Shown in pieces: positions 51,299-60,320 of a stretch of 64,000 bases of DNA. Location: the NCBI GenBank assembly GCA_030680295.1, contig JAUXVU010000018.1, forward strand, positions 310,001 through 374,000, read 5' to 3'. The notes beneath the pieces were generated by a model. That model was not told where the DNA came from and made no database searches. It was given only the letters and a program-made list of their open reading frames with translations. Every line of letters begins with the position of its first letter. Position 1 is the stretch's first letter. This stretch comes from Moraxellaceae bacterium (GTDB lineage: Bacteria > Pseudomonadota > Gammaproteobacteria > Pseudomonadales > Moraxellaceae). The position numbers and the translations under genes were made by a program.

Positions 51299-52156
51299 TT
51301 AGTGTGCGTGCAAATCGGCTTGAATCACGCGCACTAAATTGGCCCCTCGAACACGACAAGCAGGCAGTGCATCCGCAAATTGACGTGGTGACCACAACTT
51401 GGCCTGATGAAAGCCGGCTTTTTTCAAGGCGATCTCCGCCATGGCTTCGCTGTCAAAATGTAAATGCACACGTCCTCGGACAAAACGAGACAGCATATTC
51501 ACAAAGGTTTTGCTGGCCGGCAGATTGCCCAACGTGCCTAGGTGAATGTCGGATAGGTATAAAGCATAAGGAAACGGCTTGATGGCTTGGGCAAAACGAG
51601 CCCACATGCCGGTTACGGTTTCTGTATCAAAATAGTTAATCAAGCCTTCGGTGATAATGGCGATTCCGTGTTGTTTGTCTAGACTACTCACCAAGTGTTG
51701 CAGACTGTCTTCACCACTATCACTCAGGGCATTTATGGCCACTACTTGATGGTTGTCACGTAGCAATCCACCTTTTTCTAGTAGCTGCTGCTTATGTGCG
51801 GCCATGCCCGGTAAGTCAGCCTCGATATAGTTTATCTTGCTGCCATATTGTTTGCAGAATCGCCAGCCTCTTGGCGATATTCCCGCTGCAATCTCAATGA
51901 TTTGTGTGACTTTCCCAGAATTAATAGCAGCATGAAGTTGTTTATCGATAATGCTATGACGGGCCAATAAAAAGGACTCCATAGTGGGTCCTTTCAGGGA
52001 GCGTGATAAGGCCATGGGCAGGCGCAGTGCATTATAAAAAACACGGCCTTGCCAAGTCTTAAAAGCCGGATGTGATAAGTGATGCTGTAACCAAACTGCA
52101 CCGGTGTAATAAGCCGTTGGGCTGATTTGCTCGGGTTTGTCGTTATTGTTTTCCAT
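51299..52156 (-). CDS. Class I SAM methyltransferase, LCMT/PPM-like
   Basis: A 285-residue protein with a SAM-binding motif QIIEIAAGISPRGWRF and the motif IEADLPGMAAHK; IITEGLINYF after strand 4 is characteristic of the leucine-carboxyl-methyltransferase/PPM family, which includes bacterial O-methyltransferases on polyketides and small molecules. No substrate can be deduced. It converges on rnk and is divergent from the sensor kinase gene. There is no signal peptide, so it acts in the cytoplasm. Confidence 0.8.
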   Translation of the reverse strand: MENNNDKPEQISPTAYYTGAVWLQHHLSHPAFKTWQGRVFYNALRLPMALSRSLKGPTMESFLLARHSIIDKQLHAAINSGKVTQIIEIAAGISPRGWRFCKQYGSKINYIEADLPGMAAHKQQLLEKGGLLRDNHQVVAINALSDSGEDSLQHLVSSLDKQHGIAIITEGLINYFDTETVTGMWARFAQAIKPFPYALYLSDIHLGTLGNLPASKTFVNMLSRFVRGRVHLHFDSEAMAEIALKKAGFHQAKLWSPRQFADALPACRVRGANLVRVIQADLHAH

Positions 52157-52248
52157 TTACGCATCCTGTGATGAATACAAACATAAACCCTACATCCCGC
52201 TGTTTTAATTTAGCTACGATGGCTGTATTACACATGGAGTATAGACAG

Positions 52249-53532
52249 ATGAATGGAATTGCCAACTATCCAATAGAGCCTATGAAGGAAGAGACTGCGC
52301 AGCTACGTGAGCGTATTGCCGAACTTGAGAATCAGTTATCAAGTCAGCAGCTAGAAACTGAAATTGCAGACTTGCAAATGCTGCGCGCTTATAACTTCTT
52401 GCTCAGTATTTATAACGTAGTGCCGGGTCTAATGTTATTGGTTGATGATCGCGGTGTGATTCGACGCGCTAATCAAGAAGCAAGTCGAATTTTGGGCTGC
52501 AGTGAACAGGCGCTTCCCGGCCATTTATTGACAGACTTTATGGCGGGTGCAAAGGCGGAAGTTCAGGCCTTGTTGCAAAATCCGGATCATCGCGCGATTC
52601 GGCGAGAGGTCGAATTTAATACCGCTGCAGGCGACTATTTTCCGGTGCTGTTAAGCATGCGAGCCACCCGCAGTGATGATGAAGACCGTGTGCATTTGGT
52701 GGTGATTGGGTTGGATTTGCGTGAGCGTAAACAACTCGAGTTGAGTTTACGTCATGCCCAAAAGCTGGAGTCAGTAGGGCAGTTAACTGCGGGTATTGCG
52801 CATGAAATCAACACCCCTATGCAATACATCGTTGACCATATGGGCTTTCTTGAAGAAGGGCTGACTCATCTAATTGAGCTAGTTCAATTCGCTAATAAAA
52901 TTATCTTACCAACCCAAGAAAAAGCTTGGCAGTTAGAGAAGTCGGCGGCTGACTTTGAGTTTTTTGCTAGTCGAGTCCCGAAAGCTATTGACCGAATAAA
53001 TGACGGCGTTAAACGAGTCGTTGATATTGTCAGTGGCATGCGTGCGTTTGCACACCCAGGTGTGCGTCATGAAATGTCTGATTTGAATGCCTTGATTGAA
53101 AGCAGCCTACTATTAGCCAGTAGTGTGCATCGCAATGTCGCAAAAATTGATCGTGTATTAATGCCTTTGCCTCAAGTTCCCTGTATTCCTGGCGATATAG
53201 GTCAGGTATTGGTGAATTTGGTGAGCAACGCCTGCCATGCCATTCGTGAGTTTTACGGCGATCAGGAGCAGGGCGTTATACGCCTGAAAACGGGCGTAAG
53301 CGATGATGGTGAGTCAGTGTTTCTGATTTGTGAAGATAACGCCGGTGGTGTTCCAGACTCAGTGCAGCATCGCATTTTTGATCCATTTTTTACCACTAAG
53401 CGTGTTGGTGATGGGTCAGGACAGGGTTTAAGTATTTGCCAAAACATTATATGCACACGCCATCAGGGCAATATTCGCTTCGAGCCAGTATTGCCTCATG
53501 GTGCGCGATTTATCATTACCTTGCCGCTGGGA
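52249..53532 (+). CDS. PAS-domain sensor histidine kinase, soluble
   Basis: A 428-residue kinase without a transmembrane segment. A leading coiled coil (ETAQLRERIAELENQL) is followed by a PAS domain (about residues 60-165, LLVDDRGVIRRANQEASRILG), then the HisKA region with phospho-acceptor His185 in GIAHEINTPMQYI, and an HATPase domain (VLVNLVSNACHA, DNAGGVP, GSGQGLS). GGAG lies 10 bases before the ATG at 52249; earlier ATGs at 52168 and 52234 lack such sites, so the start is uncertain by up to 27 codons. It is three bases upstream of a response regulator and surely phosphorylates it. The input is probably intracellular. Confidence 0.88.
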
Positions 53533-53538
53533 TAAACC

Positions 53539-54735
53539 ATGAACAGTCCGCTGTCTTTGCAGTCACCACAAATTTTATGCATTGATGACGATCCGGACTT
53601 ATTGGATGGCTTAGCGTTGTCTCTTCGGCGTTTGGGTGAAGTGCATACTGCGCCAGATGGTGATAACGCCTTGATATTAGCGGCCCAACTACCGCGTTTG
53701 GCCGTGGTGGTGTGTGATATGCGTATGCCGGGCCGCAATGGTGCGGAGGTGCTGAGTGCATTTAGTGAACAACACCCAGAAGTGACGCGTATTTTGTTAA
53801 CGGGTTATGCAGACATTCCATCAGCGATTGCAGCCGTTAATCAAGGCAACTTGTTCCGATTCTTAAGCAAACCGGCTTCGAATGATGTGCTGCAAAAAGC
53901 GGTGTATGACGGCATTAAACAACATCAATTAGTGATTGCTGAGCGGCAATTATTAACACAAACCCTGCGTGGCAGTGTCGAGGCCTTATCAGAAGCCCTA
54001 GCGATGTCGAGCCCTGCAGTATTCGGTCAAGCTAAGCGGGTAGCAACTTTGGTGAAGGCCTGTGCTGAAGAACAATACGGCCAATCTGATTGGATGATGG
54101 AAAGTGCAGCCTTTTTGATCAACCTAGGTTTGGTGGGTCTACCCACCGAGGTGCAAGAAAAAGTCTTAGAGCGACAGCAGCTGGATTTGGCCGAAAAAGA
54201 ACTGTTGGATCAGGCGCATTTACGCACCATGCACTTGTTAACCAATATTCCGCGCTTAGAGCTGTTGCGTGATTTACTTCGTTTTATTCAGCCCAAAACG
54301 GGTGGGCAACTTGAAACCCCGACGGATCAGCATGGTTTACTGCGGGAAAAGGCAGCTTTGATTCGTGCCATTATTGTGTATGTGTCTTATGAGTCCTCTG
54401 GTCAAACCATGCCTAGTGCGCTCAGTAAAATCATGCAAAAACATCAGTTGTCGGAACGTTTACTAGCGGTGATTCGTAAGCAGGTGGGTGAGAGCCTACT
54501 GGTCGACTGCCAAGTGAGTTTGCCCATTAACTTGCTGCGTCCCGGCATGATTTTGAACAAAGCACTGTATACCCCGTCCGGCATTATGGTGGCTCCCGCC
54601 GGATATCAAATCATGGAAGGCTTCAGCCTGCGCTTGATTGCGCTATTACCGAAAGCAAAAGAACAACTTTATTCTGTTCGGATTCCCTCACACATGGCAG
54701 AGTACGCATCATTATTGAAACATGAAGGCGTCTAG
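53539..54735 (+). CDS. Response regulator with degenerate HD-GYP-like output domain
   Basis: A 398-residue response regulator. The receiver domain (1-125) has CIDDDPD, phospho-acceptor Asp60 in VVVCDMRMPG, Thr88 and Lys111. After a linker, residues about 145-290 follow the HD-GYP layout (LRGSVEALSEALAMSSPAVF, then AAFLINLGLVGLP), but the histidine of the GHS-like position is Gln164 and the HD pair is Ile194-Asn195; the GYP loop is absent. It should therefore not hydrolyse cyclic-di-GMP and may act as a binding or scaffold protein. It is in an operon with the kinase and an alpha/beta hydrolase. Confidence 0.8.
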   Translation: MNSPLSLQSPQILCIDDDPDLLDGLALSLRRLGEVHTAPDGDNALILAAQLPRLAVVVCDMRMPGRNGAEVLSAFSEQHPEVTRILLTGYADIPSAIAAVNQGNLFRFLSKPASNDVLQKAVYDGIKQHQLVIAERQLLTQTLRGSVEALSEALAMSSPAVFGQAKRVATLVKACAEEQYGQSDWMMESAAFLINLGLVGLPTEVQEKVLERQQLDLAEKELLDQAHLRTMHLLTNIPRLELLRDLLRFIQPKTGGQLETPTDQHGLLREKAALIRAIIVYVSYESSGQTMPSALSKIMQKHQLSERLLAVIRKQVGESLLVDCQVSLPINLLRPGMILNKALYTPSGIMVAPAGYQIMEGFSLRLIALLPKAKEQLYSVRIPSHMAEYASLLKHEGV

Positions 54736-54740
54736 TTATT

Positions 54741-55601
54741 GTGATCGAATGTACAGCGGTTGCGTTGACTGCAGCAGATGGTTATGAATTGGCTGCAAAA
54801 CGTTATGTAAACCCTCAAGTGACTCAGCGTGCCCGCCTGTTGATTGCGGGTGCCACTGGCGTGCCGCAAGGTTTTTATCGTCGTTTTGCTGAGTTTGCCG
54901 CTGAGCAAGGCTTTGATGTCTTGACCTTAGATTATCGTGGCATTGGTGATTCAGCGCCTGAGTCCCTTGTTGGCTTTAATATGGATTACCGTGATTGGGG
55001 TCGTTATGACCTGGCAGCAGCGGTGGCTGCTCATCACTCTGAGTCTATGCCTTTGGTCGTGGTGGGGCACTCGTATGGCGGTCATGCCATTGGCCTGCTG
55101 CCAAATCATCAGCTTATTAGTGCGGTATATACCTTTGCCACAGGTGCTGGCTGGCATGGTTGGATGCCTTTGTTGGAGCGCTGGAAGGCATGGTTTATGT
55201 GGAATGTGCTGGGGCCTGTGCTGACGCGAAAGTATCAATATCTTCCTGGACGTCGTTTAGGCCTAGGTGAAGACATGCCGTTGGCAGTATTTGTGCAATG
55301 GCGACGCTGGTGCAGTTACCCAAACTACTTCTTTGGTGATCGTGAGCTGCCTGACTTAGCCCAGCAGTTTGCGGAAGTGAAGTTGCCTTTTGTTGCGGCC
55401 AATGCCACTGATGATTGGTGGGCGTTGCCGCGTTCACGAAATGCTTTTATGACTTATTACCGCAATGCGCCGATGATTGGTTTGGATATTGAACCTAAGC
55501 AAATTGGCTTAAAGCAAATTGGTCATATGGGCTACTTTAGACCACAGGCTCAGTCACTTTGGCAGCCAGCGCTAGACTGGTTGCTGCAGCACGCCAAGTA
55601 G
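54741..55601 (+). CDS. Alpha/beta hydrolase in the two-component operon
   Basis: A 286-residue alpha/beta-hydrolase-fold protein (serine aminopeptidase S33-like). The oxyanion region is IAGATGVPQGFYRRF, the nucleophile elbow is VVGHSYGGHA, and the late histidine is in KQIGHMGYFRP. The start is GTG at 54741, 5 bases after the response regulator stop, so it is co-transcribed. A short direct repeat (PKQIG then LKQIG) precedes the catalytic histidine. No signal peptide. Substrate unknown; the family includes uncharacterised acyl hydrolases common in Pseudomonas and relatives. Confidence 0.85.
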   Translation: MIECTAVALTAADGYELAAKRYVNPQVTQRARLLIAGATGVPQGFYRRFAEFAAEQGFDVLTLDYRGIGDSAPESLVGFNMDYRDWGRYDLAAAVAAHHSESMPLVVVGHSYGGHAIGLLPNHQLISAVYTFATGAGWHGWMPLLERWKAWFMWNVLGPVLTRKYQYLPGRRLGLGEDMPLAVFVQWRRWCSYPNYFFGDRELPDLAQQFAEVKLPFVAANATDDWWALPRSRNAFMTYYRNAPMIGLDIEPKQIGLKQIGHMGYFRPQAQSLWQPALDWLLQHAK

Positions 55602-55618
55602 TAAATATAACTTGGCGT
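55591..55618. terminator. Hairpin terminator at the end of the two-component operon
   Basis: Perfect 9-bp arms ACGCCAAGT (55591-55599) and ACTTGGCGT (55610-55618) overlap the last codons of the hydrolase gene and its stop. A TTTT run follows within 10 bases on the plus strand. It lies between this operon and the converging receptor gene. Confidence 0.65.
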
Positions 55619-55642
55619 ACTGTCGCTTTTCCCCGTTAGCTT

Positions 55643-57868
55643 TTAGAACTGATAAACCACATTAATAGCTGCAGTGCGTCCTGGTTGGCTAAACCGGCCG
55701 ATGCCCGGATCTTCGCTGTCACGACCACGCACATCTCCCCATGACCAATGCTGCTTATCATTTAGGTTATATAGGCCGGCATTCACCGTCAGTTGTGGTG
55801 TTGCCTGCCACCAGCCTTGAACATCAGCAGTGACAAAGCCCGGGCTTTTAAACTGTCCATTGGCTAAGCGGAGTCGGCTGGCTTCGGTGGCATCAATGCG
55901 ACGTTTGCCTTCGACTGCAGTCACAATGAACTCAGCCCCATGTTTTTCATCGTTGGCTTTATAACCCAGTCCAATAATGCCTTTTAGTGGGTCAACACTG
56001 TTCAACGGTTGCTTAAGTCCCTTATCTTGGCCTCGTGCATACGCCACGCTAGTACGGGCGTACATTCCTTGCGGCAGGCCTAGCTCATCTAAAAACACCT
56101 CTGCTTTAAGCTCAGCACCATGAATATCAACACGATCCAAATTTTGCTGTTGGAAGGTCAGTAGTTGTCCCGGACCGGTTGGCGCAATAGCGACTTGCTC
56201 AATAAAGTCGTTATAACGATTTGAGAAGAGTGCTGCAGCAAGACTTCCGAAGCGTGATTTATTACGAACACCCAACTCGAGACTATGACTGGTTTCGGCC
56301 TTTAGTTCATAGTTCGGAATGTTCTGGTAACCATGTGCTGGATTACTAAATTCACCAAAAATATCAATAGCCTGTGGCGCTCTAAAGCCAGCGGCATATT
56401 GACCGTATAGGTCGGTATTTGCTGTCAGGGCATAAACAATACCGAGCTTAGGCGACAATGCTGAATCACTGTACTGCGGTGGATTAGGCTCGGCACGATT
56501 TGCATTTAAATAGTGCTCAGTGACCTGTGGCTTTAGGCGGTAGTGGTCATAACGCAGTCCCGGCAGAAATGACCAACGTCCATAGTTAATTTGGTCTTGG
56601 ATAAACGCGGCAACAGAAACGGTATTGGGGTCAGGGAAGTCACTGAGTGGAAAGGTTTCCGTGCCAGGGGCGGGTGGTACGGGTGCGCCGGTGGCATTAA
56701 CGACTTCGCTGCCATTACGTAGATTTTTATTTTCCAGACGTTTTAAGTCGAGTCCATAAGTTAGTTGATGTTCGCTACGCCCCCACTCAAATGCTTTGTC
56801 GAAGTGCCCGGTGATGGTCCACAAATCCTCTTCGTATACTGAGTCGCGTTGTCGCAGACGCTCTTGTCCAGCGAATACTCGTTGCTGTGTTAACTGTTGA
56901 TCGGTTTCACTGCGTTGATGGTTAATTTGCCAGCTGAGCTGATCAGCCCAGCCTACATTTAGTGGCAGTTGGTGTTGCAAGCTAATGCGTCGACGTTGTG
57001 TTTTGTCATCACTATCAGACGTGCGAATGGCGGCAGTGTCGCTATATTCATTCAATAAGCGGCTTTTCACTTTGTCATCAAAGGCATCAAGTGTGAGTTG
57101 AAGTCTTCCGCCATCGGCAGTATTCCAACCCAGTTTGGCCAGAATGTTTTGGCTTTCTGCATCGGCAGGATTTGCTTGTTCGCGTTGTGCGCCAATACCA
57201 CCGCGACCACCATGGCTGCGTACTTCATCAGCTGTTCGCTGGCCAGCATGCAACATCATATCGAACTGGCCCTGTCGGGCCGCTACGGTGGCACTGCGTT
57301 GCCAGCCGTGATCGTGACTGTCATAACCCGTTTTTAAGCGCAGAGCGCTGTTTTGACCATCTTTGAGGTAGTCGGCGGCGTCTTTGGTAATAAAACTTAC
57401 CGCACCACCAATGGCATCACTGCCATAGAGTGAACTGGCCGGGCCTCGAATAATTTCGACCTGTTTAAGGGTGTCAACATCAATGTAGTTACGTTGTGAC
57501 GACTGAAATGGGCCAAAGCTAAAGGCATTTGCAACACTGACGCCATCCACTTGCGTTAGGACACGGTTGCCGCCAATGCCACGGATAGTAAAACCGGTCT
57601 GACCAAAACGACTGCCGGTACCACTGACTGAAACGCCTGGCTCATACCGCGTTAAATCGACAATCCGATTGATATTGCCGCGATCAATGTCTTGTTCAGT
57701 CTGCACACTGACGGTGGCCGGCACTTCATCGAGCGTTTGTGCTTGTTTGGTGGCCGTCACGGTAATGACATCAAACTGACTGGTTTGCCGCTCATTGGCA
57801 TGAACAGTTGAGGCCATCAGCAGGCTAGCGGCGAGCAAAGTGAGTGGGTAGGGCGGGCGGTGTAGCAT
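55643..57868 (-). CDS. TonB-dependent haem/haemoglobin receptor
   Basis: A 741-residue outer-membrane receptor. The signal peptide ends STVHA before NERQTSQFDVITVTA, where DVITVTA is the TonB box. The plug domain follows (residues about 45-160, RGIGGNRVLTQVDGV), then a 22-strand barrel ending in the aromatic terminus AINVVYQF. GFRAPQAIDIFGEF followed by IPNYELKAETS corresponds to the FRAP/NPNL region of haem receptors. It is divergent from tonB-hmuSTUV with a Fur box between, so it is iron-repressed and supplies haem to HmuTUV. Haemoglobin versus free haem specificity cannot be judged. Confidence 0.93.
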   Translation of the reverse strand: MLHRPPYPLTLLAASLLMASTVHANERQTSQFDVITVTATKQAQTLDEVPATVSVQTEQDIDRGNINRIVDLTRYEPGVSVSGTGSRFGQTGFTIRGIGGNRVLTQVDGVSVANAFSFGPFQSSQRNYIDVDTLKQVEIIRGPASSLYGSDAIGGAVSFITKDAADYLKDGQNSALRLKTGYDSHDHGWQRSATVAARQGQFDMMLHAGQRTADEVRSHGGRGGIGAQREQANPADAESQNILAKLGWNTADGGRLQLTLDAFDDKVKSRLLNEYSDTAAIRTSDSDDKTQRRRISLQHQLPLNVGWADQLSWQINHQRSETDQQLTQQRVFAGQERLRQRDSVYEEDLWTITGHFDKAFEWGRSEHQLTYGLDLKRLENKNLRNGSEVVNATGAPVPPAPGTETFPLSDFPDPNTVSVAAFIQDQINYGRWSFLPGLRYDHYRLKPQVTEHYLNANRAEPNPPQYSDSALSPKLGIVYALTANTDLYGQYAAGFRAPQAIDIFGEFSNPAHGYQNIPNYELKAETSHSLELGVRNKSRFGSLAAALFSNRYNDFIEQVAIAPTGPGQLLTFQQQNLDRVDIHGAELKAEVFLDELGLPQGMYARTSVAYARGQDKGLKQPLNSVDPLKGIIGLGYKANDEKHGAEFIVTAVEGKRRIDATEASRLRLANGQFKSPGFVTADVQGWWQATPQLTVNAGLYNLNDKQHWSWGDVRGRDSEDPGIGRFSQPGRTAAINVVYQF

Positions 57869-57932
57869 CGATTTTCTCCTGATCAGTGGGTGTGGGTAAC
57901 GCTGCGGACAATAATCTGCTTGACTTGTAAAT

Positions 57933-57951
57933 GCAAATCATTCTCAATTGC
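57933..57951. promoter_or_regulatory. Fur box between the haem receptor and tonB
   Basis: Read on the minus strand, the 19 bases GCAATTGAGAATGATTTGC match the Fur consensus GATAATGAGAATTATTATC at 13 of 19 positions, including the core TGAGAAT-ATT. A wider inverted repeat AAATGCAA (57929-57936) / TTGCATTT (57948-57955) surrounds it. It lies 65 bases from the receptor start and 27 from the tonB start, able to repress both directions. Confidence 0.8.
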
Positions 57952-57977
57952 ATTTGTCGAGTTAATGAGGCTGACCA

Positions 57978-58577
57978 ATGCGTGTCTTGGTTTTTTGTTT
58001 GGGGTTGTCGCTGTGCTTGCATGGAGGTTGGCTGATGTTGTCGAAGGCATCAGCTTCTGTGCCTGCTGTGGCCGCGATAAGCCTGACCGACATGCCTAAG
58101 TTGCGTATTAGCGAGCACGTTAAAACAAAGCCACTTACTGCTGTGGCACCGGCAAAAAAATCGCAACGTGTGCATAACACGCCTGTGGTGGAGGCAGAAA
58201 CGGTCGTAGCATCGGCGCTAATAACGGAGAGTGTTCCGGCAGGGCCGGTACAGTCGTCATCGTCAGAGAAAACAGCAGCAGACCTACGTATTGAGAGTCA
58301 GGCGCCGCGTTTTCGTGCACTACCAACACCCCCGCAATATCCGCAGTTTGCAAGGCGACAGCAGCAAACGGGTGTCGTCGTATTAGCGGTGTATTTGGAC
58401 GCTAAAGGCCAGCAAGAGCGCCGACAGATTATGAAGTCTTCCGGCTATCAGTTGCTGGATCAGGCCGCAGAAAAAGCGGTATCACGCTGGCAATTTCTGC
58501 CAGAAATTCATGCCGGTTCGGCAGTGCCAAGTCGTATCGAAATACCCATTCAATTTGCATTAAGCAATCCATCTTAA
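57978..58577 (+). CDS. tonB: TonB-family energy transducer
   Basis: A 199-residue TonB protein with an N-terminal signal anchor (residues 1-27), a spacer not especially proline-rich, and a C-terminal TonB domain (residues about 110-195). The conserved YPQFARRQQQTGVVVLAVYLDAKG and VSRWQFLPEI segments are visible. It transmits proton-motive force from ExbB-ExbD, encoded two and three genes on, to the haem receptor. Being inside the haem locus, it is probably a dedicated system. ATG at 57978 lies next to the Fur box. Confidence 0.92.
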   Translation: MRVLVFCLGLSLCLHGGWLMLSKASASVPAVAAISLTDMPKLRISEHVKTKPLTAVAPAKKSQRVHNTPVVEAETVVASALITESVPAGPVQSSSSEKTAADLRIESQAPRFRALPTPPQYPQFARRQQQTGVVVLAVYLDAKGQQERRQIMKSSGYQLLDQAAEKAVSRWQFLPEIHAGSAVPSRIEIPIQFALSNPS

Positions 58578-58608
58578 GTAGCCAATCGTTGTTTAAAGGA
58601 GTCATTTT

Positions 58609-59688
58609 ATGAAAGCAGAGCAAAAGCAATTCCAAAACACTGCACAAGACTTGTATTTGTCATGGCAAGCATTACGTGAAGAGCAGCCTAAGTTACGTGC
58701 GCGTGATGCCGCTGGTCGCTTGGGCGTGAGTGAGGCAGAGCTCGTCGCCAGTCGTATAGGTATTAATACGGTTCGACTGACTTCTGATTGGGCAAATTTG
58801 CTACCGGCATTGGGTGGTCTTGGCCGAGTCATGGTGTTAACGCGAAACGAGCACTGCGTTCATGAGCGCAAAGGTGTTTATCGTGAGGTAACGGTAACTC
58901 GTAGCGGAAAAATGGGCCTCGTTGTTTCTCCTGATATTGATCTACGCATGTTTTTGTCCGGTTGGGATAGTGTGTTTGCTATTACTGAAGAAACGGCCAT
59001 GGGCACACAGCGCAGCATCCAAATATTTGATGCTGACGGAGTGGCAGCACATAAAGTATTTCTTACCTCGACTAGTGATTTAGCGATTTGGGAAAGTTTG
59101 ATTTCCTATTTTCGTGCGTCAGAACAAAACTACCTAAAGCCAGATGTTCAGCCGGTTCATACGTTGGCAGAGCGGCCAGATCATTTGGTGGATGTGGCTG
59201 GTTTGCAACAAGCCTGGGCTGGCTTAAAAGACACCCATCATTTCTTTGCCATGTTGCAGGCGCAGGGCGTGAGCCGCCTACAAGCCTTACGCCTAGTGGG
59301 CAAGCAATGGGCTGAGCCGCTTGATGTATCAGCACTGCCGGCAATATTTGAAGGGGCTGCACAAGCTCAGGTGCCGATCATGGTTTTTGTCGGTAATCGT
59401 CACTGCATCCAAATTCATAGCGGCCCTGTGCACAACCTACGCTGGTTAGGGTCTTGGTTTAACGTATTAGACCCGGACTTTAATTTGCATTTGCAAACGG
59501 CGGGCATTCATCAGGTATGGCGTGTGCGTAAACCGGGCGATACCGGTTTAGTGACAAGCTGGGAAGTGTTTGATCAGCAAGGTGATGTGATTGTGCAGTT
59601 GTTTGGCGCTCGCAAACCCGGCATCCCTGAGCGTCGTGATTGGCGTGAACTGGCGGAAGCAGCTCCAGCTTTGGAGCCAGATGTATGA
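58609..59688 (+). CDS. hmuS: Haem-degrading/trafficking protein HmuS/ChuS family
   Basis: A 359-residue cytoplasmic protein built of two similar halves (residues about 35-170 and 205-345), as in HemS/ChuS/PhuS. It binds imported haem and passes it to haem oxygenase or degrades it. Duplicated motifs are GRVMVLTRNEHCVHERKG and PIMVFVGNRHCIQIHSGP. The second half carries NRHCIQIH, a candidate region for the proximal haem ligand. It overlaps exbB by four bases. It is not fused to anything, and length agrees with the family (340-360). Confidence 0.93.
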   Translation: MKAEQKQFQNTAQDLYLSWQALREEQPKLRARDAAGRLGVSEAELVASRIGINTVRLTSDWANLLPALGGLGRVMVLTRNEHCVHERKGVYREVTVTRSGKMGLVVSPDIDLRMFLSGWDSVFAITEETAMGTQRSIQIFDADGVAAHKVFLTSTSDLAIWESLISYFRASEQNYLKPDVQPVHTLAERPDHLVDVAGLQQAWAGLKDTHHFFAMLQAQGVSRLQALRLVGKQWAEPLDVSALPAIFEGAAQAQVPIMVFVGNRHCIQIHSGPVHNLRWLGSWFNVLDPDFNLHLQTAGIHQVWRVRKPGDTGLVTSWEVFDQQGDVIVQLFGARKPGIPERRDWRELAEAAPALEPDV

Positions 59689-60320
59689 TCAACTTGGCTG
59701 CATTTGGGCCGCTGTTATGGCCTTTAGCAATTTGCTCCTTAATTGCCCTCGCATTGGTGTTGGAGCGGCTGTGGGTGTTTATTGGCCTGCAGCCGGTCAG
59801 TGCTAAATCGGTGGCGGCTGCTTTGAGTCAGTGCCGTGACTGTGAGCAAAACGGCTGCCAGCAACGAACTGAGGTGGCGCATACCGGTGTTGCCTTGCTG
59901 CTTCAACATCGCTCGTTGTCTGTCACACAGCGTGAAGAGGTAATGGGTTGTTGGTTGCAGGCAGAGCAACATCGGCTAACACGTCATTTGCGTTTGTTGC
60001 AGTTAATTGGCGTGTTGGCACCCATGTTGGGTTTGTTGGGTACGGTGTTAGGGCTGGTTAATATGTTTGCTGATATTGCCGGCCAGGATCAGCCGGTGAC
60101 CCCAGCATTATTGGCTAATGGTTTGTGGCAGGCCTTGTACACCACGGTATGGGGGCTGGCGATCAGCATTCCAGCCTTGGCAGCAGGGCAAGGGTTTGCA
60201 CTGTGGGCTGAGTATTATTTGAATGCGGTCGAACGGGTATTAAATCGCTGCCAATTAGCCTTGGCCGGTCTTGATACGGAAGCCGTCACCAAGCCATCCA
60301 TACGCTGGGTGACATCGTGA
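59685..60320 (+). CDS. exbB: ExbB/TolQ-family proton channel subunit with a cysteine motif
   Basis: A 211-residue inner-membrane protein with three hydrophobic helices (about 8-34, 105-130, 145-170). The conserved MLGLLGTVLGLVNMF and LWQALYTTVWGLAISIPALA segments are standard for MotA/TolQ/ExbB. In the cytoplasmic loop, SQCRDCEQNGCQQ places Cys50, Cys53 and Cys58 close together, which is not usual for ExbB and could bind a metal or be redox-active. Overlaps hmuS and exbD by four bases each. It works with ExbD and TonB in the same operon. Confidence 0.93.
   Translation: MINLAAFGPLLWPLAICSLIALALVLERLWVFIGLQPVSAKSVAAALSQCRDCEQNGCQQRTEVAHTGVALLLQHRSLSVTQREEVMGCWLQAEQHRLTRHLRLLQLIGVLAPMLGLLGTVLGLVNMFADIAGQDQPVTPALLANGLWQALYTTVWGLAISIPALAAGQGFALWAEYYLNAVERVLNRCQLALAGLDTEAVTKPSIRWVTS

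Noticed and set aside
55481-55520. Short direct repeat encoding KQIG-LKQIG in the hydrolase gene
   Set aside because: It is only two imperfect copies in an otherwise intact enzyme and shows no sign of an expanding repeat.
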